A DNA stretch of 64,000 nt from positions 303,044,998 through 303,108,997 of the forward strand of contig NC_090319.1 of assembly GCF_040869045.1 (NCBI RefSeq), read 5' to 3'. Shown one piece after another: positions 21,905-33,349 of this stretch (position 1 is the stretch's first letter; the number at the start of each line of letters is the position of its first letter). The notes under the pieces were generated by a model. The model searched no databases. It saw only the letters and a list, made by a program, of their open reading frames with translations, and had not been told where the DNA came from. Source of the DNA: Eurosta solidaginis (Eukaryota > Arthropoda > Insecta > Diptera > Tephritidae). Both the position numbers and the translations under genes were made by a program.

Positions 21905-22790
21905 TATTTTCCGTACCAGGTTTAAACGGTTATGGCCGTCCAACAAGGAGCGCCAGTCGCTTCTTCTCTCTGCCAACCGGCGCCAATTGATCATACCAAG
22001 GGAATTTAAATCGTTTTCCCCCTGGTCCTTCCAGCGGAGAGGAGTGCGCCGCCCTTCACCTCTGCTTCTGCTTCCATAGGCGGTCCGATAGAAACACTTT
22101 CTTGGCCAGACCGTCATCTTTCATTCACATAACATAGCCTAGCCAGCGCAGCCACTGAGTTTTAATTCTCTGAACTATATTGATGTCTGCGTAGAGCTAT
22201 CGTTAAATCTTCTTCGGTACTCGCCATCGCCAACGCGCAGAGATCCATAAATCTTTCGAAGAACTTTTCTCTCGAACACCCCCAGAGCCGCTTCATCTGA
22301 TGGTTTCATGGTCCATGCTTCTGCACCATATAGCAGGACGGGTACGATAAGTAACTTGTAGAGTATGATTTTCGTTTGCCGAGATAGGACTTTATTTTTC
22401 AATTGCCTACCTAGTCCAAAGTACCATTTATTGGCAAGAGTGATTGTTCGCTCAATTTCAGAGCTGATTTTATTGTTAGTGTTGATGCTGGTTTCCAAAT
22501 AAAGGAAGTATTTTACTGCCTCAAAATTATAGCTGCCGAAAGTGGCGTGTTTGCCAAGGCGCAAATGCGCTGGCTCTTTGCTCGATGAGAGCAGGTACTT
22601 TGTTTTGTCCCCATCCACCATTAAACCCATCTTGGCCTTGTTGTTTTTCAGTTTGGTGATTGCTATTCTGACTTCGTCATAATCGGGTGGGGGGACATTT
22701 ATTCCATCATCATCGATTTCGGGATCGGGTTCGTCATCCCTGTGCGGTAAATCGCTGTCTCCATTTAGGAGAGATTATGTCTTTGTGTTA
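21905..22790 (-). mobile_element. RTE-like non-LTR retrotransposon, internally deleted
   Basis: The 3' half matches the relic at 63673-64000 (shared GGTTATGG.CGTCCAACAAGG and CTTCTTCTCTCTGCCAACCGG blocks). The coding part is at 22175-22790. The RT palm is missing, although both flanks join in one open frame. The 3' end near 21905 is approximate. Confidence 0.8.
22175..22790 (-). pseudogene. RTE-like RT with the catalytic core deleted
   Basis: The frame is open from about 22790, above the first Met at 22630. It reads INVPPPDYDEVRIAITKLKNNKA, the usual linker before the RT fingers. After one or two codons it passes directly to MGLMVDGDKTKYLL, which in intact relatives lies after the catalytic YADD. 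The RT fingers and palm, including the catalytic aspartates, are therefore absent. The C-terminal part keeps FEAVKYFLYLETSIN, LYKLLIVPVLLYGAEAWT and GVFERKVLRKIYG, typical of RTE elements. The frame then degrades at FNDSSTQTSI, where a short deletion (compare 63968-63985) removes codons. It cannot encode an active enzyme. Confidence 0.82.
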
Positions 22791-24486
22791 AGATCAATTT
22801 TTCTTTCTGCTGGTTCATTTTAATGAAGGAAATACTTTATAATTGGGTATCTTATATTTATTTGTTAACAATTTGGACTAGTCTGACTTGAAATATTTTC
22901 GTCCAAAATCTGACTATTGACAACTCGTGGGACATTCCCATTTCTTATATGGAAAATGATAATGGGCGTACTGGTTGGGTTGACCTACGTACTAGTTGTG
23001 AGTTTGCATACATTTAGCTGGTTTGTATATTTGTTTGTACAAACAAGAATATATTTTATGTGTTCTCAAATTTTATAAGCATGGGTGTGCTGACGGTCTC
23101 GGTTCGTGGGAAATGCGGTTGCGGTCTTAAAATGGTATACCCTTTATTTTTCTAAGTTGAATTTATTATTTTTTAATCACCCCCTCGGGTGTTGTTTGCT
23201 CAGTGAAGTTAAATTTTTTTCAAAACAGCAACAGCTTTGCCAAACTGCAGGAAACTCGAAACGTTGCACAGGCGTACATGCGTGTGTGTGTGTGTGTGTG
23301 TAATGAACCAGCAAATGCAGCCGCCCGTTTCAGCAGCAGCTACAAATTTGAAAAGAAGAGCTTGGACGAGTAAAAAATAGTTGTTTATAAATGTGAACTG
23401 TCATAAATTTTAATGCTTTTTTTTTTTAAATAATCTTTAACGCATGAAAATAAAAAAAGACTCTGGAAAAAAAAAAAAATTGCAATAAAAGTTTCGAATT
23501 GTGTGCTGCGGGGTTGAATTCGAAGTCACTTTTGCGAGTTTCATATTGAGGTCAGGTGTTATTGTAATACATGGATTGTTGATTTTACTGCTGCATATTT
23601 GTGAAGGGAATGCCACTTCCTGCGCTATTCAAGAGCTTTGTATTTATTAAAATTTTTTTAAAATAATATTTTCAGGAGTTTTTCTCTTAACTGACAATTG
23701 CTTTGTGAATGTTGTGAATTTGAACCTTTTTATTTAGTACCGAGACTGACTGCGCATCCAAATGCCGAGTGGTGCAAAGAAGGCGGGGGTTTTTCAATAA
23801 AAGAGCTCCACATGTGCACTTTGTATTTTTGTTTCCTTGTGGTCAAAATGGAAATTTTAGGTAAGAGTAACGCGCATGAGATATGCAGCTGGTAAAAGAA
23901 GCGGTTCTAAAAAAATAGCCTTTTCTATGTAGGAAAATACCCAGTTACGAAAAACACTGACGTTAACGAAAATAATCTGCACCAAAATCTACTTTCATAA
24001 AAATTTAACGTTTCGATATAAAAAAACACGTTCTTAAAATGGAATCGTTTCCAAAAGTAAACGGTTTAATAACAAATCAATGGTACCGGAACAATCAACC
24101 GATTTCAAAAGGATAATCCACTTAGAAAGTAAGCATTTCGTCATTGGCCTTCCTCCCACAGTCATAGCCAGCGCTGTTAGCTAGCATATTGATTTGGCTT
24201 GGTCCTACACCTTTGCTATATACAGAGAGAATTTAGAAGATTGGTGGCTTCAAGGAAAGTATTTTATAACTTCTGAACATTAGTTCTTAACGAGGTGCAA
24301 TGCGGCCTGCAGAAGTCATTACGGATTTGACTTTCTTTGTGTATCGGTATTAAAGTTGTGCCAACTGTGTAAGCGATAACTAAGTTCTTAACTTTCCAAT
24401 CCTTCAAATACGGTGCTCAAAGTAGCGCTCCACAACAGCTAAGATACAACTCTCCTTCAAGGAAATGTGGTTCTTCTTAAACGAAT
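22791..24486. other. Unassigned stretch
   Basis: No recognisable gene. A (GT)n run lies at 23281-23301. Poly-T and poly-A tracts occur near 23419 and 23468. Short plus-strand frames at 23106 and 23698 have no domain. Confidence 0.5.
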
Positions 24487-24499
24487 GTGCGCCTTACCT

Positions 24500-24736
24500 G
24501 GTGTTGTTGTTGTTGTTGTAGCGATAAGAGCTTGGGTTCGCCAGAGCCTCTTCTGTTAGTGAAACAGGAATCGCCGCGGATAGGTGAGGTTGACAATTGG
24601 GATTAGCGAAGCTGTATATTGCGCTCGCAACCTGAAGGGTTGCGCTATACAGCCCCTTGAATCTGGTATTTTAGTCGCCTCTTACGACAGGCATACCTAC
24701 CGTGGGTGTATTCTGACCCCCTAACCCGCTGGGGGA
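24500..24736 (-). repeat. SINE-like repeat ending in (CAA)n, copy 2
   Basis: Inverted relative to copy 1. On the plus strand it starts GGTGTTGTTGTTGTTGTTGT and ends ACCCGCTGGGGGA. Flanking 13 bp segments GTGCGC.TTACCT (24487-24499 and 24737-24749) match at 12 of 13 positions, consistent with a target duplication. It is shorter than copy 1 in the middle and carries a different internal segment with a small inverted repeat (GCGCTCGCAACC / GGTTGCGC). Confidence 0.8.
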
Positions 24737-24949
24737 GTGCGCGTTACCTCCTTGGCTATTTTGGACCTTCTCTAGCAAGCAGCACAAGTAATTCCTGCTT
24801 TCAGATTAAACACGACAATTGGAGACACCAAGGTATAAAATCCTTCCTCCTCATGCCTTTGTGATCTACATTTTATTTCCATCGATTCACGCAGTGGTAG
24901 TAAATATTCCGAGGTGCTGATTTATAAAATACTTCAAGGGCCATTCTCT

Positions 24950-25810
24950 CTCTTTGATTTCGAACAATACACTAGGGCTTTTCTTCAGACTCTAAGCGCG
25001 ATATTTTTGTTCACCGCCGATTCAGCGAGTGTTGCACCCTCCTTTGTCAACTCATTGGCTTTTTCGCTACCTTCTATCCATTTATTACCGTGAAACCAGT
25101 ACAGATATATGGTCCGACTTGATCGACGTTGTTTCAATACTTCTTTGCATTAAAGCACATTTTTGGATGAAGTACTGTGCGAGATTATTGCCCTAATCGC
25201 TGTGTATATACTGAACCGACTGCAGCTTAAGCACGCTTCCTACGGAATTTATGCTGCTTTCTTAAAGGCTACACTTTTGGCCTGAAAGATGCTGCAGTGA
25301 TCTGGCTGCTTGTAGGATCGTCTTATTTCTGTGCCGATACAGTGAACAGCAGACCCGCTCTCAACCGTTAATTTTGGGCCATCAGTATACATGTGAATAA
25401 TAAGTATGTATGTTCTGTCATTTCTGCACTTTGGCGCCAATTCTTCAGCTCAATTATGGCCCCCAGATCGCTTTCAGAGCGCAGATACGGAACCATATAT
25501 TTCGTTCGCCCTATATTAGATGGCGTTACACTGCTGTGGCCATACGGTCTGCACTCAAGCTGCCCCGAGGTCTTGAGCCTTGTTGCAGTGGCTATAGCGA
25601 TATTTGTGGCCATTGGCTCTGCAGACGGGATGTGTAGAATGGTATGCATTGCTCCTGTCGGGGTAGTTTTAAGGCTCTCGTTCAATCATTGGTAATCTGA
25701 TTACACGCTCTTTTTTCTTTGGCATACGTACATATTTGTGTGGTTGTCCACTGAACAAGGACCCTATAGTAAGTTATGGGTTGCCATAAATACTCAATGA
25801 GAAATTAACT
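24950..25810 (-). mobile_element. I/LOA-like non-LTR relic, copy C (RNase H region)
   Basis: Parallel to copy D next door at the protein level. The minus strand reads SLKTTPTGAMHTILHIPSAE, RPYGHSSVTPSNIG, then an RNase H start (MYTDGPKLTVESGSAVHC, the DG.K/S motif) in the frame at 25249-25440. A decayed glycine-and-lysine-rich segment near 25060-25100 corresponds to the domain end. Many stops are present. The RNase H domain would remove the RNA strand during integration in I and LOA group elements. Confidence 0.75.
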
Positions 25811-26025
25811 ATTGGCGGCCTAAAGGGAGCGCTGCATTCAGTAACTCATTTGACCTTATGGTAACTGAGTAAATGATCTAACGTATGGTAAATTTTCGGG
25901 ATGTTAAAGCCTGTTAGTTGTTCTTCGTTGCAGCCATGAAAGTGAATTTCCCCCAGAGCTTCTAACAATTCGCTGAAAGTCATTGGGCTTATTTATGAAA
26001 CAATTACAACTACAAATTAATAGCT

Positions 26026-27556
26026 AAGGTTAGGTTACGTTGAACTGGCCGGTCTATGAGGACCTCACATAGACTGAATAACCAAACTGAAAAACCCTCT
26101 CAAAAACCAGGACTTATGTTATAAACTAACTCCGTCCTCTTGGCAAATACTAGAAGCTTCCTAGGATTTAAGCCACTTGCTGCTTCTAGATGTGACAGCT
26201 GGATCACTCCTAATAGCTGGAGTCTTAGCCTGGCAAGAGCAGAGCAAGAGCACAGAACGTGCTTGATCGTTTCACCTCCAGTCCGTACTTCCTACATCTG
26301 CTATCACTGACCAAGCCTAATTTAAAGGCATGCGACGCCGGAAGGCAGTGTTCAGTCAGAATACCTGTCATGAGTCTACAGCCCTCTCTTTTTAATGATA
26401 GAAGCAGCTTTGTTAGTATAAGGTTGTAAGACCTGCACATAACCTTCGAAACTTTAAAGCCCCGCGCTTGAACTCACCTCTTTCCTCCTTAGTCGATCAT
26501 GTGCACCTCTCGCCTTCGTTTAATTTCGCGCAGTCTAATTGAGAAGTCTAAGAAGCAAGTTTCAAGGGATGCACCCTTTTTAGCTAGTTCATCCACTTTT
26601 TCATTCCCATCTACTCCCATATGCCCTGGGACCCAATATAGATGTATGCTTCTCCCTGTCCGACTGCTTATACTCTAATACGCATTTAGATGCTGTGCTA
26701 TGCAAGATTATTGCCTTAGTTGCTGCTTGACTGTCAATATAAAAGTTAACAAGATTGCAGCTTGGGCTATTTTCTTCCAGGGTTTCTACTGCTTTGGTTA
26801 CGGTTACTATTTCCTCTTGAAAAACACTACAGTAATCCGGCAGCCTGTAGGATCTGTTTATTTCCGGATTAGCACAGTATACCGCAGACTCTACTCCCTC
26901 CACTACCTTGGAACCATCTGTGTACACATATATCGCCTCGTCCGCCATTTGAGCACACTTGCGCCAATCGTCCACCTCTATTGTGGCCTTAAGATCGCCC
27001 TCGAAGCGCAGATAGGGAATCAGGTAGTCTGTTCGTCTGTTCGTCTTGTGATTGATGATGCTATATTACTATGGCCGTATGGTCGGTGCTCAGGCTACCC
27101 TGAGGCACCGAGCATGGTCGCAGTTGTTAACGCTATGTTCTTTGCTACCAGGTTTACAGGTCGAATTTACAGAATGGCATACAGTGCAGTTATCGGGGTT
27201 GTTTTTAGGGCTCCCGTAATTCTAAGCATTGATAGTCTACATACCCTCTCTCCATACCCCCCCTCTCCAATTTTTTGAGGTAGGTTGCTTTTTGTGTGGC
27301 TTTTCATCAAACAAGAACTACATAGTATAGGATAGGGTTTACAATCGCTGTAAAAACCCAATGAGAAAGAGAGGGCGATAAGCCCCACGTATACCCCAGC
27401 ATTCTGTTACATGCATATAGTGCCATTGAAGCCTTCTTCACCCTCTCCTCCACGTTGAGCTTCCATGACAGTCTACTGTCTAGGATGATTCCTAGATATT
27501 TTGTGCAAGGTTTCTCCTTTAAGGTCACCCCTCCTAACGTAGGCCTGATCCAATTT

Positions 27557-27558
<2 letters not shown>
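26026..27558 (-). mobile_element. I/LOA-like non-LTR relic, copy D (RT end, RNase H, 3' end)
   Basis: Better preserved than copy C. Minus-strand order: NWIRPTLGGVTLKEK (27530), KYLGIILDSRLSWKLNVEER and ALYACNRMLGYTWG (27307-27528), a SLKTTPITALYAIL-like linker (27170-27230), RNase H (26601-26975), the C-terminal ECRLMTGILTEHCLPASHAF (26340) and the 3' end GACCGGCCAGTTCAACGTAA (about 26043-26062). The tail is CCTAACCTT. The 3' end matches that of the plus-strand fragment at 62633-62914. It is cut at 27558 by a poly(T) tract from the next insertion. Confidence 0.85.
26601..26975 (-). pseudogene. RNase H domain of copy D
   Basis: The protein begins MDDWRKCAQMADEAIYVYTDGSKV, carrying the first catalytic Asp (TDGS). 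YCSVFQEEIVTVTKAVETL follows with the conserved Glu of the second motif, then VNFYIDSQAATKAI with the third Asp. The last catalytic region near the domain end is lost in a frameshift (the frame ends ...SILGPRAYGSRWE). It belongs to the pol ORF of copy D and lies downstream of its RT, the order found in I, LOA and R1 relatives. Confidence 0.82.
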
Positions 27559-27589
<31 letters not shown>

Positions 27590-27679
27590 GGACGTTGTGG
27601 CAGCGCGCTGCCCTCAAGTGGCCCAATGAAACCAGGCTAATCCTGTTCACGCGATCGATTTATATATATATATAATAAC
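27559..27679 (-). mobile_element. Short poly(A)-tailed retroposed fragment
   Basis: A run of 28 T on the plus strand (27559-27586) is followed by 93 bp that I cannot assign, ending in (TA)n, and then by the next T-run (27680). Read on the minus strand this is a short 3' fragment ending in a poly(A) tail inside copy D. It may instead be the true 3' end of the CR1-like element, with an internal A-tract. Confidence 0.5.
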
Positions 27680-27828
27680 TTTTTTTTTTTTTTTTTTTTT
27701 TTTATTTTGCCGAGTCTTTGATGGGCAGCGGTTTGTCAAGCGTCACGATCTGAGACTGCTCAGCTGCAGAAGAAATTTCATCAGCCAAGCATAATACTTA
27801 AAGAGAACAGAAGCAAACGTATTATACA

Positions 27829-30671
27829 TTAATTTAGAGAGGTGAGAACAATCTTTTTTATAGAAAAAAGGGAGTTCGAGCTATCAAATGTGTTTGAGTG
27901 AGAGTTATAATCTTGGCATAAACGCCGAAAAGGTTCATTTTGTTCGAAATTCGTTCTACATTGTTTCAGCAGAAGAGGTTTGAAGTGTCTCGATGTCCGA
28001 GCGGGAACGCAAAAGTTCACTTCATTCAGAAGGAATGGGCTCGAAATTGATCCATTTAAAAGTTTTGTCATAAATATCACACCAAGCATTTCCCTTCGAC
28101 TAGCAAGAGTTGGAAGATTGATAAGCTTTAATCGATTAGTATAAGGTGGAAGATTAGTTAAAGAGTCCCATTGGAAATTTCTTAAGGCAAATAGTAAAAA
28201 TTGTTTTTGTATTGATTCGAGACTGTCTGCATGGACTTGATAACGCGGATTCCAAATTATCGAGCCGTATTCTAATATTGGCCTAACTAATGTTGTAAAA
28301 AGTGCTTTAGTTATGTAAGGGTCGTTAAATTCTTTTGACCACCGTTTAACAAATGCAAAAACACCTTTGCCTTTATTCACTGTAGCATTAATATGAAGAT
28401 TGAAACTAAGTTCGGAATCCATCATGACTCCCGAGTCAATAAAATTATTTACAGTTTCTAGACTATAGTTGTTAATTGTATATGAAGCTGGTGGCGAAGC
28501 TCTCCGAGAAAAACACATGAATTCACATTTTTTGAGATTGAGCGAATATAATTTACATTGCACCAGGTAACCAAGTGATTTAAGTCCATTTGAAGCAAGG
28601 AATGTTCCTCAACCGAGGCACATGATTTGAAAAGTTTTACATCGTCGATTTTTGAGTATTTAATTGTACCAGATATATCGTTTATGAACAACAAGAACAG
28701 AATCGGACCAAGATGGCTGCCCTGAGGAACACCAGAAGAAACATTGATGACCCCAGAAAGTGTATTTTTAAAGATTACTTTTTGCGTACGATAACCAAGA
28801 TACGAAGAAATCCAACATATAAGACGGGGTTGAAAACCGAGTTGACTGAGCTTATGAATAAGTAATGGGTGTGATACTTTGTCGAAAGCTTTACTGAAAT
28901 CGGTGTAAATTACATCAGTGTAAAGGCCTTTTCTAAATCCATTAGAAACGTGGGTGGTAAATTCTAGTAAATTGGTGATAGGTGATTTGCCCTTACAGAA
29001 CCCATGCTGCGAGCTTGCAATTATGGGGGAAATAGAGAATGTTAGGTGGTGGGTAACAATAGCCTCAAATAACTTTGGGATAGCGGATAACTTTGCTATG
29101 CCCCGGTAGTTTTCTATTGAAGACCTGCTTCCACTTTTATGAAGCGGAATAAGAAAAGATTTCTTCCATATTGTTGGGAAAACGCCATAAATTAAAGATA
29201 AATTAAATAAATCTGTTAGCGGCTGATAGATGTTTGCGGCACATTTTTTAAGAAAGTGTGTCGGGATCCTGTCGGGGCCGTATGAATATGATACTTTTAA
29301 AGTTTTTAAATAAGATAATACATCTTCTGAAGATATAAATGGAGCTCTGATTGAATAACATGAATCAATATGGTATGGGTATTCATTAGGTGAAACGTTG
29401 GTCTCAATAGAGTAATTTGATTTGAAAAATTCCGCAAAGAAGTCGGCGATCTCTTGATCATCGCTGGAAATATTATCTTGGAATTTCATGGATGATGGAA
29501 ACCCTTTCACCCTGCGTTTAGAGTTTACGAATCCGTAAAATGCCTTCGGGTTGCAAGTTATATTTCTTTTCATTTTACAAAGATAAGATTTGTAACACTT
29601 TTTGTTCAATTGAAAATACTTGCAGCGTAGAATCGAGTACTGTAAGTAATGGTTATGTAAACCCGTCTTTTTGAACAACTTGAAAGATCGAGACTTTTTA
29701 TTCTTTAAAATTTTCAGCTCTTTAGTGAACCATACTTGGCTTGTATCGGAATGTACACAAATCCACTTAGGTACGTATTTTTCAAAAAGACAGTAAATGG
29801 TATTGTAAAAGTGAGAAACGCTTTGCTCCACATCAGCATTAAATATTGGCCACACTATTCGAGATAGATCACGATTTAATTTTTTAAAATTGGCCTTCGC
29901 AAAGTCGAAGCGATAACTGGAGTCGTATCGTTTATTTCCGCTGTTACAAGCATAATTTACAACTTCGTAAACTATTTTGAGGGAAGGGTGGTAAGCATCT
30001 TCAGGTTCAATAATGGGTTCGCATCGACTAATGGAATATTTAGATTCATCATCCACAAAGGCTAAATCTAACACTCTTCCGAATTTATTCGATTGGATGT
30101 TGATTTGTTGAAGGCACAGCTCAGACATTCCGTCTAGAAATTGATTGTTGGAAGACTTTGACGAAACTGGTACGATATTAAAGTCAGAGATGCACCATGA
30201 TATGTGTGGCATATTGAAGTCACCCAAGACAATAATGGAATCGGAAGGCCTTAGCATCGAATTAACAGTTCTTAGCAAGGAAATGTGATTCATATAAACG
30301 GACAGTTCAGAAGATGGCGGGATATAACAGATGGCCAAATAAATGTGGATATTTGCTAGTTGTGTGCGTATGCACAAGAACTCAGTTGTATCGGTGGCGG
30401 TTACGCAAATCTCTTCAGATGGTATTGAAGAGTGTACAGCAAGCAGAACCCCACCTCCAACCCTGTTCAGGCGGTCATTTCGATATATCTGGTAGTCATT
30501 ACAGAGGATCTCTGAGTTAAAAACATGAAGTTTCAGCCAGGTTTCGGTTAAAGTAATTATATCGTAGCTTGAGTTAAATGATTTTAAAAACAGTTCTGTT
30601 AACTTGGTGTTTAAGCCTCTAACATTTTGGTAAAGTATATCTAAAGCAGATTTTTCGTTCAGTTTTTTGAC
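27829..30671 (-). pseudogene. ORF2: endonuclease plus reverse transcriptase (copy B)
   Basis: About 950 codons counting both frames. The endonuclease runs from 30671: ILYQNVRGLNTKL, LTETWLK, RVGGGVLLAVHSS, VLGDFNMPHISW (near 30215), LDLAFVDDESKYS and AYHPSLKI. The first part has no ATG; the frame opens 13 bp inside ORF1. RT: FLIPLHKSGSRSSIENYRGI, SQHGFCKGKSPITNLLEFTT, DVIYTDFSKAFDKVSHPLL, SGVPQGSHLGPILFLLFIND. The catalytic box then reads SKIDDVKLF (near 28641-28655) where copy A has MYADDVKLI, so the Tyr-Ala and neighbours are gone. A small indel at 28545-28565 moves the rest (KLYSLNLKKCEFMCFSRR to the stop at 27829) into another frame. The RT is therefore dead. Confidence 0.9.
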
Positions 30672-31538
30672 TCAGTGTTATTAACAGGGATCTTTGCCAA
30701 GTTTGGAACACTCTTATTCCGCCTATATTCAAATTCCCGCACAAGTGCCCCAGAGGGCCAAAAATCGTTACTCAAGATAGTGTCAAAATGGTCAATAGGT
30801 ACATCTAATCTAAAGGAAGATACGTTTCTTTCATAACTAAAATTAAATTTCCGAATTGTTACGTCATGGGTTTTCCTTTTTGAGAAGATATACGATTTCA
30901 GATCCTCCTCAGTAGTATCCCTCTCTTGACACGAATATCGATTTTTTAGGAGGGACTACAACCAACTTCCTAGTTCCAGGCTCAGTCGCCTGAGAATGGT
31001 TTGCAGGTTCAATATTTTTTCTAGCTGCTAGTTTTGTTGGAGGTGCCTTTGATGTTGAAGGCTCTACTGTAAGAGGACTTGGAGATGCTAAGTTTATTAA
31101 TTCTGTCGTGCTAGGTGTAGGAACGATTGGGTTCTGGATGTTTTGAACGGGGTCTAGGGTCAATACGCCAGCCGAGACATCAGTTCGTTTTTGTTTGCTG
31201 TCACGACTGTCGCTGTTAGCATTAGCAGCTGAATCGGTAATACATTTGAAAGTTTTAAACAAGTTTTCATAATACTTGAATTTATCCCCTAATGTAGAAA
31301 GTTCCTTACCGATTTCGGAGAATGCGTTTCGGGTATGTTTGAAAAGCTTAAAAAGATCCACTTCGGTGGATCTGCATTTCAAGCACGACCAACGCACACC
31401 TTTGTTATCGTTGATCGCATCACACACCCTTGCTGTCAAACTAGCGCACTTCATATGAGCAAGCTCATCACAAAGCCAGCACGACACGAAACGCTCGGTA
31501 TCACCTTTCAATTGGCAGCTAACAAAATTGCAAGACAT
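30659..31538 (-). pseudogene. ORF1: PHD-like zinc-finger protein (copy B)
   Basis: Starts MSCNFVSCQLKGD. An N-terminal Cys/His finger is visible: C-x4-C, then FVSCWLCDELAHMKCASL and WSCLKC, a PHD-like pattern seen in ORF1 of CR1-group elements. A predicted helical segment follows (about residues 60-100), then a Ser/Pro/Thr-rich linker. The first frame stops at 30909. The conserved C-terminal domain continues in the neighbouring frame: TTEEDLKSYIFSKRKTH, VPIDHFDTILSNDFWPSG, VREFEYRRNK, with a stop at 30659. So one indel at about 30905-30935 splits an ORF of about 295 codons. ORF1 proteins bind element RNA in the RNP. Confidence 0.82.
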
Positions 31539-31574
31539 TGTAAGTTAAAGTAAAATTGATTAAACAGACGGAGG

Positions 31575-31660
31575 CAGTGAAAGTAGTTTGGAGATCACAG
31601 TAAGAAAATCACTGTTTGAGCAGTTTGAAGATCACTGCATGAGCAGTTTAAGATCGCTAT
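31575..31660 (-). promoter_or_regulatory. Repetitive 5' leader of copy B
   Basis: GATCAC.GT/GATCACTG and GAGCAGTTT words repeat three times before ORF1. Repeated leaders often act as internal promoters in non-LTR elements; here that is inference from position only. Confidence 0.35.
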
Positions 31661-32839
31661 TAACTGACGCTTAACAACACACAATGCAAACAGCTGTGGC
31701 AGTGAAAAGAAAATGAAGTAAATGTGCACGAGCAAATAACAATTGAAAACTGAAAATAAATAAATGCCAATCAAATGCAACAACAAATATGCAAAGTGAC
31801 TCGGCAAATATGTATGTATGTATGGATGTACACACTTTATCCATTATTTTTAAGATACAATTTATTTTAATAAAGAAAAGCAGAACTTTAAATTGCTGAA
31901 TGCAGTACACCGTGTTTACACTTATTTTTAGCACAATAATTATTTAAACAAACAAATTTATTGATTTAAGACAAAATAAGGCACAGTAGAAATCAAAACA
32001 CAACTTCACAGCTTGACGTTCGCACTTGTTGTATTAATAGCTAAACAAGAATAAATTTATTAACACCCAAAGTATGCTTCGTTTATTTAATGAGAAGTCA
32101 TTTCAATTTTCTGTACAATCAACTTCTATTGTTCTTGTTGTTTAATTTTACTAGTTTTTGGTACAATTTCACTTTTTTACTGCTTTTCACATAACTGTGC
32201 TTTTTGCAGCCTTGTCAACCCCAATTTTCATTAATCCTTTTTGTTGTTGGCTTTTATTGCTTTGAATCGCTCATTTCAAAACTGTTCGCAAATATAAATT
32301 CAAAGCATCGAAAAATGTTTTCTCGTGTTAAATTGAGCTTTAAACAAAGCTTGAAAGAAGCATACAACAGTCATTTTGGTGGAAACCTAAATTTTTAGAT
32401 AAGTACATATGTATGTGCTCATCGGCTTCTTGCCCAACAAACAACGTAACTTAGCAGTTGATTAATACAATTGTGAAGTTAGAAATTTATGTTTGAGATA
32501 TTCTTGTTTTTTTGATATAACGCACGTATATATGGCTAGTTTGTATTTATAGTATCCAAGTTTTTACTAGCTGCTCCGTCGGTATATAGAGTACGAAAAA
32601 TTTGTTTATTTTTCTACTTTTCAAAAGCTTGAACTTTTACTAAAAGATCGGAATGCAAACCACAGTTAACTAAAAGCTTCGCTAGCACCGGCTCTAAGGA
32701 AGCCTCGCCTGAAGATATGCTGCAATATACGTACTATTACCGTTTATAAGTGCGGGAGGGAGAAGTATAGACAAAAATGTCTCATTACACGTTCTTGATA
32801 ATCACCATCTATTCTAAGATCCCATTCTATATTGTTACA
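31661..32839. other. Unassigned AT-rich stretch
   Basis: Several short frames with no domain. May contain the remaining 5' end of copy B. Confidence 0.45.
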
Positions 32840-33003
32840 TTCTTTCTAAATGAACTGAACTTTTGTATTCCCTTTAGAACTACGAGGCACTTCCAACCCC
32901 TTTTTCTGGAACAATGTAGAGCTAGTTTCGAACTAAACGAACCTTTGCGGAATTTGTGCCAAGATAATAACTCCCACTTAAACACATTTGATAGCTCGTA
33001 CAA
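32840..33003 (+). pseudogene. C-terminal scrap of the CR1-like ORF2
   Basis: The plus strand reads FLNELNFCIPFRTTRHFQPL, then CRASFELNEPLRNLCQDNNS and HLNTFDSS. It matches the last 55 residues of ORF2 in copy B (FLLNEVNFCVPARTSRHFKP ... SHSNTFDSS). Opposite strand to copy B, so an independent, 5'-truncated insertion. Confidence 0.85.
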
Positions 33004-33349
33004 ATAGGCATAAAACCATTCAATCGGAAATTGTACATTTTGACTGCTGTCTCTGAAAATAATTGAGATGTGAAAATTACAAGTGCATCTTTAAAGCTTT
33101 TCTTTGATTCTCATAATATTTGATTCCCACAATATCTGAGCATGTGCCTACCTTTCGGCCATTTACAAAACTCTCCACCAGGAAGCAGCGTTACTAGTAG
33201 CTCTGCTTGGAAAATACTGTGATTGGAAGACGGATGTAGAGTGTTCGGACAATACCCCAGCACCATCACAGCACTTCAAACCATACTTCCATATCATGTC
33301 GACTGACCAATCCAATCCCGAGGTTGACCTCTTCATAAAGTTCATGCTG

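Larger units (their letters stand above)
27680..31640 (-). mobile_element. CR1/jockey-like non-LTR retrotransposon, copy B (near full length)
   Basis: Nearly complete: a 3' poly(A) tract (27680-27703 as T), ORF2 (27829-30671), ORF1 (30659-31538) overlapping it by 13 bp, and a 5' leader with repeated ATCACTG/GAGCAGTTT words (31575-31650). It is broken in three visible places: one frameshift in ORF1, one in ORF2, and a loss of about four codons at the RT catalytic box. Copy A (1.6-5.45 kb) and a C-terminal scrap at 32840-33003 are relatives. The 5' edge is approximate, and no target duplication was found. Confidence 0.88.

Noticed and set aside
23240..23265. A second hammerhead-like CGAAACGTTG motif
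   Set aside because: No flanking stem II can be formed; probably chance.
24990..25700. Host gene on the plus strand (100-codon ORF at 25393)
   Set aside because: Opposite strand of the I/LOA-like copy C, whose protein motifs match copy D.
26700..27278. 192-codon plus-strand ORF
   Set aside because: Shadow of the RNase H region encoded on the minus strand in copy D.
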